This document shows positions 42,361 to 50,038 of a DNA stretch of 64,000 nt, in pieces (within the stretch, counting starts at the first letter, position 1; every line of letters starts with the position of its first letter). The notes under the pieces are model-generated. The model ran no database searches. It was given only the letters and a program-made list of their open reading frames with translations, and was not told the origin of the DNA. Position numbers and translations under genes: made by a program. The stretch comes from Corynebacterium epidermidicanis (GTDB lineage Bacteria; Actinomycetota; Actinomycetes; Mycobacteriales; Mycobacteriaceae). The stretch lies in contig NZ_CP011541.1 of NCBI RefSeq assembly GCF_001021025.1, positions 1,240,001 through 1,304,000 of the forward strand. The letters are read 5' to 3'.

Positions 42361-43059
42361 TTACTTCTCCAAGGCCAACCGAATGTTGATCTCGCCCTCG
42401 GTATCGATCTTTGCGGCGACGAATTCTGGAGTCTCTACGCCGTAGTCGAGACGGTTGATCGGAATCGTGGCTGCGGCGACGATTTGGTCGCCAGTGCGTA
42501 GGATTTCCATATCGGCGGTGGCAGGTTTTGCCACGCCATGAATGGTCAGGATGCCTGGTACACTCACGCGTCCGGTCGTGGCGTTGTCTGGTAGCTCTGC
42601 GAGGTCGACGTTTGCGCCGTCGGCAAGCGTGAAGGTGGCCGTTGGAAACTTGTCGGTGTGTAGCAGCTTGGAGCGGACGTTGATGTCGCGCTTTTCCCGA
42701 TCTGTGGTGATTGCTGTCATGTCCACGGAGATGTTGGCGCCGGTGAGTTTCGTGTTTTGGACGTTGATGGTTCCTTCGACGTTTTTGGTGGAACCAGAGG
42801 TTTCGCGGCGTTCGCCTGGCAGGATTTCGTGGAAGGTGTAGCCGACTGACGTTGGGTTTCCTGGTACAGCTTTGATGACATGCCACTGGCCGTTGATGTC
42901 GGTCGATGCCTTCTTAGCGTTTTCGGTGGCGATGCCGTTAGTTTTCACGCCAGGTGTCATGTATGCCTTGTAGGCTACCGGGGCTACGCTCACGAGCGCG
43001 ATGGCAACAATAGCAATGATTGCTCCGATGATGAGCGCCTTATTGGGAGTCTTCTGCAT
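42361..43059 (-). CDS. membrane-anchored YceI-family protein
   Basis: The 232-residue protein has one N-terminal membrane segment (ALIIGAIIAIVAIALVSVAPVAY) and then a YceI lipocalin-like domain (about 55-232; SVGYTFHEIL, VDMTAITTDREKRD, KFPTATFTL, ILTIHGVAKPA, NRLDYGVETP). YceI proteins bind isoprenoid or other long lipids, often polyprenyl compounds. It starts nine bases after the small zinc-finger gene stops. Confidence 0.92.
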   Translation of the reverse strand: MQKTPNKALIIGAIIAIVAIALVSVAPVAYKAYMTPGVKTNGIATENAKKASTDINGQWHVIKAVPGNPTSVGYTFHEILPGERRETSGSTKNVEGTINVQNTKLTGANISVDMTAITTDREKRDINVRSKLLHTDKFPTATFTLADGANVDLAELPDNATTGRVSVPGILTIHGVAKPATADMEILRTGDQIVAAATIPINRLDYGVETPEFVAAKIDTEGEINIRLALEK

Positions 43060-43068
43060 TTTTGTGGC

Positions 43069-43389
43069 CTATCGTATCTTCTCAACTGAACGGGCTAGCG
43101 TAACTAGCTCGTCACACAATTGACGCATTTCCGCTGCTGAGGCGTTCTCGGTGGCGGCGGTCGCGATGTCTTCGGCGGCGCAGCGCAGCTCAAAGAGGGA
43201 ATCTTTGAGCTCGGCGTAGCGTTGTGGATGCAAAATCACTGCGTCGGCTGGGATTGAGGTGCCGGAGACGTTGTTGCGTTGTTCGTATGCACGCTGGCGA
43301 CACGAATGACTGCAGTACTTCTTCGGCCGACCCCGACCCGTCGTCTCGATGGGGTTTCCACACCACGCGCACGTCACTTCGGGATTCAT
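43069..43389 (-). CDS. small zinc-finger protein, corynebacterial
   Basis: The 106-residue protein begins MNPEVTCAWCGNPIE at ATG 43389 and continues with a CxxC..CxxxC knuckle (CAWCG, KKYCSHSCRQRAYEQR), which resembles the zinc-knuckle proteins encoded next to rbpA-type genes in actinobacteria. The C-terminal half is helical (LKDSLFELRCAAEDIA). An RNA or DNA binding role is plausible. The frame is open further upstream but that part lacks a start signal. Confidence 0.75.
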   Translation of the reverse strand: MNPEVTCAWCGNPIETTGRGRPKKYCSHSCRQRAYEQRNNVSGTSIPADAVILHPQRYAELKDSLFELRCAAEDIATAATENASAAEMRQLCDELVTLARSVEKIR

Positions 43390-43484
43390 CTTTGCAGAGG
43401 CGGAAAACGCATTCACGCCCAATACACTAGCCGATCCGCGGGACATCTTCCTAAAGGGAGGAAAAACGGGGCTAACTTTTGCGC

Positions 43485-43490
43485 TATAAT
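43485..43490 (+). promoter_or_regulatory. -10 element of rbpA
   Basis: TATAAT stands about 100 bases before the rbpA start in a region that otherwise is GC-rich, and no good -35 hexamer lies 17 bases upstream. It could be a sigma-A promoter with an extended -10. Confidence 0.4.
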
Positions 43491-43593
43491 GGCCTTCTAT
43501 GCTTATCGACGCTCGCGTGAGGCAATCACCCGTCCTTCCGTTGAGCGTAGCACTTCTCCCCTACCCCCAAGCATTTTAAGGACTGATACCGAC

Positions 43594-43992
43594 ATGGCAG
43601 ATCGCGTACTTCGTGGTAGCCGAATGGGCGCCGTTTCCTACGAGACGGACCGAGATCACGACCTCGCGCCGCGCCAATTGGTCAAATACAAGACCGAAAC
43701 CGGCGAAGTGTATGAGGTCCCATTCGCCGACGATGCTGAAATCCCGGGCACCTGGCTCTGCAAAAATGGCCAAGTTGGCGTGTTGATGGAAGGCGAAGGT
43801 ATTGAATCTAAGCCTGCCAAGCCACCACGTACCCACTGGGATATGCTGCGGGAACGTCGCTCTATCGAGGAGTTGGACGTGCTTTTGGAGGAGCGCATCG
43901 AATTGCTCCGCAAGCGCCGTCGCAACGCTGCACGCTTGCTGAAGCAACAGCAGGATGAGCAAGCTGCTGAGGCTGCTAACTCCGAAGACTAG
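43594..43992 (+). CDS. rbpA: RNA polymerase-binding protein RbpA
   Basis: The 132-residue protein has the RbpA parts in order: N-terminal tail MADRVLRGSRMGAVSYE, the core domain (LVKYKTETGEVYEVPFADDAEIPGTWLCKNGQVG), the basic linker (KPAKPPRTHWDMLRERRSI) and the sigma-interaction helix (LLEERIELLRKRR). It stabilises the RNA polymerase holoenzyme and open complex in actinobacteria. The C-terminal acidic tail is long. The frame starts earlier, but MADRV is the family start. Confidence 0.95.
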   Translation: MADRVLRGSRMGAVSYETDRDHDLAPRQLVKYKTETGEVYEVPFADDAEIPGTWLCKNGQVGVLMEGEGIESKPAKPPRTHWDMLRERRSIEELDVLLEERIELLRKRRRNAARLLKQQQDEQAAEAANSED

Positions 43993-44007
43993 CAATGCTT
44001 AAGAACT

Positions 44008-44045
44008 ACTCCCCGCAATCCTGGCTGGATCGCGGGGAGTTTTTC
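44008..44045 (+). terminator. rho-independent terminator of rbpA
   Basis: ACTCCCCGC and GCGGGGAGT form a 9-bp stem with a 15-base loop and TTTTT right after it. Confidence 0.9.
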
Positions 44046-44089
44046 CTCGTATAACCAGTGGTGGCGGGCCGCCACCCCAGGATCGTGGC

Positions 44090-44893
44090 TTAGAACTTCC
44101 GCTTCTTGCTGCGGTTGTCGATCTCGAACTTGGCCATGCCGACTGCGATGTCAGCGATTTCCTTCAGCTGCTGCCCACGGTGGGCAATTCCCCACTTAGT
44201 CACCTCTAGCAGGGAGTCTTTGACGAAGGAGCCATCCAGCTTCGACTCGCCAATCTCACGCTCGGTGAAGGTGATAGGCACCTCGACCACATCCCAACCG
44301 GCTGTTACTGCGCGGCGGGCGATGTCTACCTGGAAGATGTAGCCTGCGGCGGAGAGTTCGTCGAAGTTGAGGGATTCCAGGAGCTCGCGTCGGAAAGCGC
44401 GGTAGCCTGCGGTCATGTCGGTGAGGCCGGAACCGAGGGCGAGACCGATGTAGAGGTTGCCGCCCTTAGACAGCGCCCAGCGCTTCTTGGGCCAGTTGAC
44501 AACCTTGCCGCCCTTGACGTAGCGAGAGCCGATGACGAGGTCGGCGCCTGCGTCGATCTTCTCCAGCAGTAGGTGCAGCTGCTCGGGCGCGTGAGAGCCG
44601 TCCGCATCCATCTCACACAGCACGGTGTAACCCTGCTCCAGTCCCCACTCGAAACCAGCGAGGTAAGCGCCGAGCAAGCCACCCTTGCCCTCACGATGCA
44701 GCACCTTGATGTTGGAGTCCTCAGCTGCGAGCTTGTCGGCTGCCTCACCGGTTCCGTCTGGCGAATTATCGTCGACGATGAGGATATCTACCTCCGGAGC
44801 TGCCTTGCGGAGGCGGCCCGTGATCAGTGGCAAGTTTTCCAACTCGTTGTAGGTAGGGATGATGACGAGGGTGAGGTCGCTAGGCTTGCTCAT
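44090..44893 (-). CDS. ppm: polyprenol-phosphate mannosyltransferase
   Basis: The 267-residue GT2 enzyme has IIPTYNELENLP, VDDNSPDGTGEAAD, LCEMDADGSHAPE (the DxD metal site) and GSRYVKGG. It moves mannose from GDP-mannose to decaprenyl phosphate, giving the donor for lipoglycans such as LM/LAM and for protein O-mannosylation. In mycobacteria Ppm1 joins this catalytic part to an Lnt part in one protein; here the two are separate neighbouring genes, as in Corynebacterium. The lnt gene lies 51 bases upstream. Confidence 0.95.
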   Translation of the reverse strand: MSKPSDLTLVIIPTYNELENLPLITGRLRKAAPEVDILIVDDNSPDGTGEAADKLAAEDSNIKVLHREGKGGLLGAYLAGFEWGLEQGYTVLCEMDADGSHAPEQLHLLLEKIDAGADLVIGSRYVKGGKVVNWPKKRWALSKGGNLYIGLALGSGLTDMTAGYRAFRRELLESLNFDELSAAGYIFQVDIARRAVTAGWDVVEVPITFTEREIGESKLDGSFVKDSLLEVTKWGIAHRGQQLKEIADIAVGMAKFEIDNRSKKRKF

Positions 44894-44944
44894 GTGGGCT
44901 GAAAGCTCCTTGATGTGGGTGAGTTAAAAGTCTGATGTTCTAGT

Positions 44945-46501
44945 TTAGCGAACGCCCGCGCGTCGCCGCTGGGTAGTACGTTCCTGCCGGGCTTGTCGAC
45001 GCCGGGCCCCTGGCTCCCGCTTGGCCGCCACCAGCGCAATCGCTACCCCAAGCACGCCGAGCGCGACCAGGGTCAACTCGATGTATTGGCCAAACCTGGC
45101 GGCCACGGTGACGGTGTCGCGCAGCGGGAGGGTGTCAATCAACGTCGCGTGGGTAAAAATCTCCGATTGCTGCGTCACGGAACCATCAGGCAACACGATC
45201 GCGGAAGCGCCGGAGGTCGCGGCGATGACCACCGCTCGGTCCAACTCGATGGCTCGCATCCGGCTCATCGCGAGCTGCTGATACGTCATGTCGGTGAAAC
45301 CAAAGGTTGCATTGTTGGTTGGGGTGGCCAGGATCTGGGCGCCACTGCGCACGGCGCTGCGGTATGCGGCGTCGAAGGCAACCTCGTAACACGTGGCGAT
45401 GCCTACGGTGACATCCCGATCCGATTGCGCCGCCGTCATATGGACAGTGCCATTTCCGGAGCCTGGTTTGAAGTCGCCGGCCAGGTCCACATAGTCGGAG
45501 AACTGCCGGAAGAAATCCCGGTACGGCATGTATTCGCCGAAGGGCTGGAGGTACTTCTTGTAGTGATAATCTCCTGGGCTGCCATCGGCTCGGAACACTT
45601 GCATGGTGTTGCGGTCCCCCACCTCGTCGCTGAGGATGGTGCCGACCAAGATTGGGGCGCGGACGTTGCGGATGGCGTCGTCGATAAGCTTGGCGGCTTG
45701 GGCGTCGGCAAACGGATTGACGTCGGAGGAGTTTTCGGGCCAGATGACCAGGTCGACGGGTTGCTGGATGCTGCTGGTTTCGCGCGCATGGTTGGCAAGT
45801 ACCGCACGGCGCTGCGCATTGAAATCCAAGCCAAGTCGTGGGACGTTGCCCTGCACGGCTGCCACAGTCACCTCACCAACCGGTGCAGCATTGGGGGTAG
45901 CAACGAGGCCGACGATGACGGCTGCGACGCCGACCACCCCAAGGCCGATATGCGGTGTGAACTGGTGCGAGCGTCGGAAGCTGAGGGATGCAAGGGTTGC
46001 ACCTAGCAGCGCCACCACGAAGGTCACTAAAGCGGGGCCACCGATCGCAGCTAAGTGGGCTAGGGGGCCTTCCACCTGTCCCCACGCGAGCCGCACCCAG
46101 GCGAAACCGTTGAAAGGCCAGGAACTTCGCACATACTCTACGGTGACATACCACGCAGCGAACCACAGTGCGGACAGCCGGGTGTGCCTGATGATGAGCG
46201 TGGCCAGCGCCCCAAACGCGACACTGTAGGTAGCTTCCATAACTGACAACGCCACATAAGGCAGCTTGCCGACAAACTCGCCGACCCAAGGCAGCAAGAA
46301 CAAGTAGTTGCCCAACGCATGGACACCACCAAGGAGGGCGCCGAAACGCCAGGACACGGAATTTCCCCGCCACGGACACAGCGCGACAAAAAGAACCCCG
46401 ATACCGAGGATCGCAGCCCACCACCAGCCCAAGGGTTCGTAGGAGCAATAGAGTAGGAATCCCGATGCGAAGCTAAGCGCAATTCTGCCGAGCTGGATCA
46501 C
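44945..46501 (-). CDS. lnt: apolipoprotein N-acyltransferase
   Basis: The 518-residue protein has eight or so N-terminal membrane segments and a nitrilase-type domain with the Glu in VIWPENSSD, the Lys in YHYKKYLQPFGEYMP and the nucleophile Cys in IATCYEVAF. It adds the third acyl chain to lipoproteins and makes the partner of Ppm in the membrane. GTG 46501 overlaps the fxsA stop (GTGA), so it is coupled to fxsA; the longer frame from 46585 runs inside fxsA. One GCTTATCGACG word lies at 45679. Confidence 0.95.
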   Translation of the reverse strand: MIQLGRIALSFASGFLLYCSYEPLGWWWAAILGIGVLFVALCPWRGNSVSWRFGALLGGVHALGNYLFLLPWVGEFVGKLPYVALSVMEATYSVAFGALATLIIRHTRLSALWFAAWYVTVEYVRSSWPFNGFAWVRLAWGQVEGPLAHLAAIGGPALVTFVVALLGATLASLSFRRSHQFTPHIGLGVVGVAAVIVGLVATPNAAPVGEVTVAAVQGNVPRLGLDFNAQRRAVLANHARETSSIQQPVDLVIWPENSSDVNPFADAQAAKLIDDAIRNVRAPILVGTILSDEVGDRNTMQVFRADGSPGDYHYKKYLQPFGEYMPYRDFFRQFSDYVDLAGDFKPGSGNGTVHMTAAQSDRDVTVGIATCYEVAFDAAYRSAVRSGAQILATPTNNATFGFTDMTYQQLAMSRMRAIELDRAVVIAATSGASAIVLPDGSVTQQSEIFTHATLIDTLPLRDTVTVAARFGQYIELTLVALGVLGVAIALVAAKREPGARRRQARQERTTQRRRAGVR

Positions 46502-47088
46502 TTGTGGTTCTTTCCGGGACCGTCCGAACTTGGCTTGTCCGAACCAGGGCCGGTGAAGTCGTCGGGGTCGATGTTTTCGGCCCAAGAGCTGATGTCTTCG
46601 TCGCTCGGTTGTGGCTCTTCATCGATAACCTGATCGTTGTTCGGCCGGTTTCCTGGAGTTGTCGTTTCAGAGCTACCGAAGCTGCCATAGGAAGTGGACG
46701 CACGGTACTTCCCCGCTGCTTCAAATCCGCGCATACCAAGCTCCTCCACGAAGCGCTTTGCCTTGCGGGCGAGAGCTGCGCGGACGAGCGCGCGGGTGGG
46801 AGCGATGATGAGGAAGATACCCATGATCGATGTGAGGAAACCCGGGACAGCAACACCGATACTGCCGGCGGTGATGAGGCCGTAGTCAACCGCCGATCCC
46901 CCGGCAGAACGCTGACCGGACAAGGCGGCGCGAGCGACCTGTTTCATTTCGATGCCGGCTAGCACGATGCCACCCACGAGCAGCAAGAACAAGGCTACAA
47001 AAGCCCAGCCGACACCGATGAGCTGGCTGACAGCCCAGAAAGCAAGAGCTTCCAGGACTAAGTAAGCGAGGAAAATTACTATTGGCAC
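46498..47088 (-). CDS. fxsA: FxsA family membrane protein
   Basis: The 196-residue protein has the FxsA core (about 1-125): a first helix IVIFLAYLVLEALAFWAV, a second helix with LLLVGGIVLAGIE, and the conserved LITAGSIGVAVPGFLTSIMGIFLIIAPTRALVRAALA. The C-terminal 70 residues are an acidic, Pro/Ser-rich tail (DEEPQPSDEDISSWAE) that is likely disordered in the cytoplasm. Its role is unknown; E. coli FxsA is linked to phage T7 exclusion. It is first of the fxsA-lnt-ppm run. Confidence 0.88.
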   Translation of the reverse strand: MPIVIFLAYLVLEALAFWAVSQLIGVGWAFVALFLLLVGGIVLAGIEMKQVARAALSGQRSAGGSAVDYGLITAGSIGVAVPGFLTSIMGIFLIIAPTRALVRAALARKAKRFVEELGMRGFEAAGKYRASTSYGSFGSSETTTPGNRPNNDQVIDEEPQPSDEDISSWAENIDPDDFTGPGSDKPSSDGPGKNHK

Positions 47089-47217
47089 CTCACCTACCCT
47101 ACCTATCGTTCTGATTGAGCATTATCTGGCTTAGGATTTTGGTGCGAAAACGAAGACGGAATCGTTGTTCAATGCCTACAGTGTATAGGTCAGTATTCCT
47201 CGCTCGAACGGATTTCT

Positions 47218-48903
47218 ATGTTTGGAAAAAAAATAGTAGCTTCCGTTGCTTCTAGTTTCGTCATATTCTCGGGTATTGCTGCTGCGCAGACCGATTTGAA
47301 CTTAGACGAGACAAACAAGTGGTACGCAGAGGTCCTTGCGGACGAAACGATGGCCCAAGCGGTCAATACGGATTCTATGGTGTCTGAGGAGCTAGCCACA
47401 AACGATGCGCAAGCAACAACCGTGGATGAGAACATTTCTATGGAGACACTTGGTCTAGTAACTGACATGCGTGTTAAACAGGACTTTGAAGGTGGTGCAC
47501 GGGCTTTTGTGACACGGAATTGTCAAGCTTTTCTTCCATTCAATCACCAGGTTTGTGGGGCAATTCTTGCTAAGTACTTGTCAATGGGCGGGCCGACAAG
47601 CTGGTTGTTGTGGCCAACTAGTGGTGAGTTACTGAATCCGGATGGAGTTGGCGCGCGGTCTCAATTCCAGAATGGCTTGATCTATTGGCACCCCAATCAT
47701 GGGGCGTGGTCGGTTCAGCCATTGATGATGGAGATTTGGGGTCGTACTGGATATGAGCGAGGGGTTCTCAGCTATCCGGTGACGGATAGTTTTGCGGGTG
47801 GTGACCGTATCGGTCAAAAGCAGTTGTTCGCCGGTGGTGGTGCGTATTGGAAGTTGGGGCGCGGCGCAGCAGTTTACGGAAAGATCAACGAGAAGTATGT
47901 CTCGATGGGGGCTGAAACTTCCTGGCTTGGTTACCCAGTTGCTGAAGAGGTGGGGCTTCCTGATGGCGCTGGGCGAATGTCACGCTTCGAACATGGTTGG
48001 ATCTATTGGCATCCGCAGCATGGTGCGCACCCGGTAGGTATGGATATGTTTCGCCAGTGGGGAGAGCAGGGGTATGAACGTGGTGTTTGGGGTTACCCGA
48101 CAGCGGACCCGGTGATGGATGCGGATGGGGCGTATGAGACCCAAGTGTTCCAAGGCGGTCAGAAAAGCGGAATGTCGCCGACGCTTTGGGTAATTTGTCA
48201 GTATTCAAATAGGCAAATTATTCCAGAAGTGGTCTCGCGGGCGATTAGATTCGCCGAGATATCTAGGAAACCCACGAAGGAGGTCTTACGAGAATCTGCT
48301 CAAGAGGTTGCTCTATTGGCATTTCAGGACGTATCACCAGGACACCAACGAAACCAAGCTGGGATTCGTGCAATTGGAACTGATGGCCCATCGGGTTCTA
48401 ACCAAAGAATAATCTATTCAGATCCGGAGCCCCATAGAGTGGGCGATGTTTATAAGAACTGGGCGGGGAAAGGGAGCACGAATATCCTGATGGACATTCA
48501 ATTTGATTCCTATGTTAATTACGATCACGTTGGCATATTTATTCGACCAGACACGATTGTCGAAGCAGAGGGACTCGGAAAGACTGCCAGGTCTTTTGGA
48601 ATCGATCAGTCACCGATTCGCCCAGATGTTCAGCGGTTTCATGTGGATTCTGCAATAGATCCGAGGACCATTCAAGCTGCTGCTTCTTTCGCCGAACAGG
48701 CTGCAAATCGTCAGACGCCTTACGACGCAAATCCATTTGTTAACAAGGGTTCATCATCTGATGACTATGCAAAGCTCAACTGCTCAGAACTAGTTTGGAG
48801 AGCGTATCACGCATATTCAGGAATTGACTTAGACTCAAATGGTGGACCCGGGGTATGGCCTAAGGACATTGTCAATAGCGGATATCTAAAGAGCTATGGC
48901 TAG
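47218..48903 (+). CDS. secreted LGFP-repeat protein with a YiiX/C92-like papain-fold domain
   Basis: The 561-residue protein has a signal peptide (KKIVASVASSFVIFSGIAAAQ), an acidic linker, four or more LGFP repeats (about 105-330; TSWLLWPTSGELLNPDG, NGLIYWHPNHGAWSV, TSWLGYPVAEEVGLPDG) that bind the mycolyl-arabinogalactan envelope, and a C-terminal domain (about 370-560) with a catalytic His in NYDHVGIFIRPD, a Glu in TIVEAEG and a Cys in KLNCSELVWRAYH, then VWPKDIVNS. That order (His before Cys) fits a permuted papain-type amidase of the C92 family. Role: an anchored wall amidase or lipid-modifying enzyme. Codon use is AT-richer than the neighbours, which suggests transfer. Confidence 0.8.
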   Translation: MFGKKIVASVASSFVIFSGIAAAQTDLNLDETNKWYAEVLADETMAQAVNTDSMVSEELATNDAQATTVDENISMETLGLVTDMRVKQDFEGGARAFVTRNCQAFLPFNHQVCGAILAKYLSMGGPTSWLLWPTSGELLNPDGVGARSQFQNGLIYWHPNHGAWSVQPLMMEIWGRTGYERGVLSYPVTDSFAGGDRIGQKQLFAGGGAYWKLGRGAAVYGKINEKYVSMGAETSWLGYPVAEEVGLPDGAGRMSRFEHGWIYWHPQHGAHPVGMDMFRQWGEQGYERGVWGYPTADPVMDADGAYETQVFQGGQKSGMSPTLWVICQYSNRQIIPEVVSRAIRFAEISRKPTKEVLRESAQEVALLAFQDVSPGHQRNQAGIRAIGTDGPSGSNQRIIYSDPEPHRVGDVYKNWAGKGSTNILMDIQFDSYVNYDHVGIFIRPDTIVEAEGLGKTARSFGIDQSPIRPDVQRFHVDSAIDPRTIQAAASFAEQAANRQTPYDANPFVNKGSSSDDYAKLNCSELVWRAYHAYSGIDLDSNGGPGVWPKDIVNSGYLKSYG

Positions 48904-50005
48904 ACTACGACTCCTAACTCTGCTGGTGGCGCTGTTGTTTATGGGTTCGGCCTGCGCGTCAAATAAATTGCCATTGCCTCAATCCGTGGAGGTACACAGC
49001 CCTATCGAGGTCGCCGCATCTGGGCGAGGCGGAAAGGTTTTCCTTTTCCAGTTTTCTCAAGACGGGGTTCAGAAGGACGGAGAGTTTAATAAGGCTGGTG
49101 ACTTTGTTGGGCTCGCTCGATCAGAACGTGCAAAAGTTTTTAGCGCAGGCGAATTCATTACCATATTCGATAGTAATGAAACTAGAATCCCTTGGGATGG
49201 GTTGGATTTTCGGCCCGTATCGAAAAACGAGGAGTTATACTTCTTTTCCTCTATTGCTCAAAGCACCAATGTCGGTTGGCGGACACACGTAGCACAATTT
49301 GACTCCCAAGGGCAACTGGAAACGACCAGCGTTCCCGGAAGGCTTGACAACGTGATCATTTGCGAAAATGAAAAATATGGCCTGTTGAGCGAAATCGTGG
49401 CCGGGGAAGCCCCAGAACCCATGTATCTTTCGAAGCTAGCTTTGGGCGAAGAATCCGGAACAGGAGTCCTCATGGACCTTCCGGATAACAGTGCGTGGAG
49501 TGCGCTCCCCGGAATTGCGGTTTGTTCAAACACAAGGGATGGGAAACCAGTAGTGAAACAGGTTTTTCAAAGTCGTCCGTATGACGGATCCACGCCGAGA
49601 TTGATGATTTTTGAGATTAGTCCAGATGATGGTAGCTTGATGGGTCAGTATCCATTACGGGAAGTGGGCGCTGACCGAAGTACGCGAGTCGTGCGCGCAA
49701 ATGGGTTTGCGAAAAGCGAACCTGATGGGTCAATAATCACCGTCGATCACGATGCAATCCGACGGTACAAACTGAATTCTGATGCCATGGAAGAGATTTG
49801 GCGACCTTCTATTGAGAGCGCTGAAGGCAGTAGTCCTATACAGGCATTTGATATCCAAGGTGACATTACGGCAATTGCAACTATGACTGCCAACAAGAGC
49901 CAGGACATTCTGTATATCGACCACGAGCAAGGAAAAGTAGTCTCGCAATCCGAGTTGAATCTTCCCTCGAATGTGCAAGTCATTGACGCAATTGCTTTGG
50001 GTTAA
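48896..50005 (+). CDS. putative lipoprotein, propeller-like
   Basis: The 369-residue protein has a lipoprotein signal (LLTLLVALLFMGSAC) with Cys20 as the acylation site, though the -3 position is Gly instead of Leu. The rest is beta-rich with repeats of the FxFSQDG and ALGEESGTG kind, compatible with a beta-propeller; no catalytic motif is visible. It overlaps the LGFP-amidase gene by eight bases, so it should be translated with it. It may be a partner or inhibitor of that enzyme at the outer membrane side. Base composition is the same AT-rich kind. Confidence 0.65.
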   Translation: MARLRLLTLLVALLFMGSACASNKLPLPQSVEVHSPIEVAASGRGGKVFLFQFSQDGVQKDGEFNKAGDFVGLARSERAKVFSAGEFITIFDSNETRIPWDGLDFRPVSKNEELYFFSSIAQSTNVGWRTHVAQFDSQGQLETTSVPGRLDNVIICENEKYGLLSEIVAGEAPEPMYLSKLALGEESGTGVLMDLPDNSAWSALPGIAVCSNTRDGKPVVKQVFQSRPYDGSTPRLMIFEISPDDGSLMGQYPLREVGADRSTRVVRANGFAKSEPDGSIITVDHDAIRRYKLNSDAMEEIWRPSIESAEGSSPIQAFDIQGDITAIATMTANKSQDILYIDHEQGKVVSQSELNLPSNVQVIDAIALG

Positions 50006-50014
50006 GTCGGTAAC

Positions 50015-50038
50015 GGGCCTATGCATTTAGCTAGGCCC
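50015..50038. terminator. terminator between the lipoprotein gene and cobN
   Basis: GGGCCTA and TAGGCCC form a 7-bp stem with a 10-base loop between two convergent genes; no long T run is present. Confidence 0.65.

Noticed and set aside
42133..42501. Plus-strand ORF in the soxR-yceI gap
   Set aside because: Runs antisense into yceI and contains no domain; no ribosome site.
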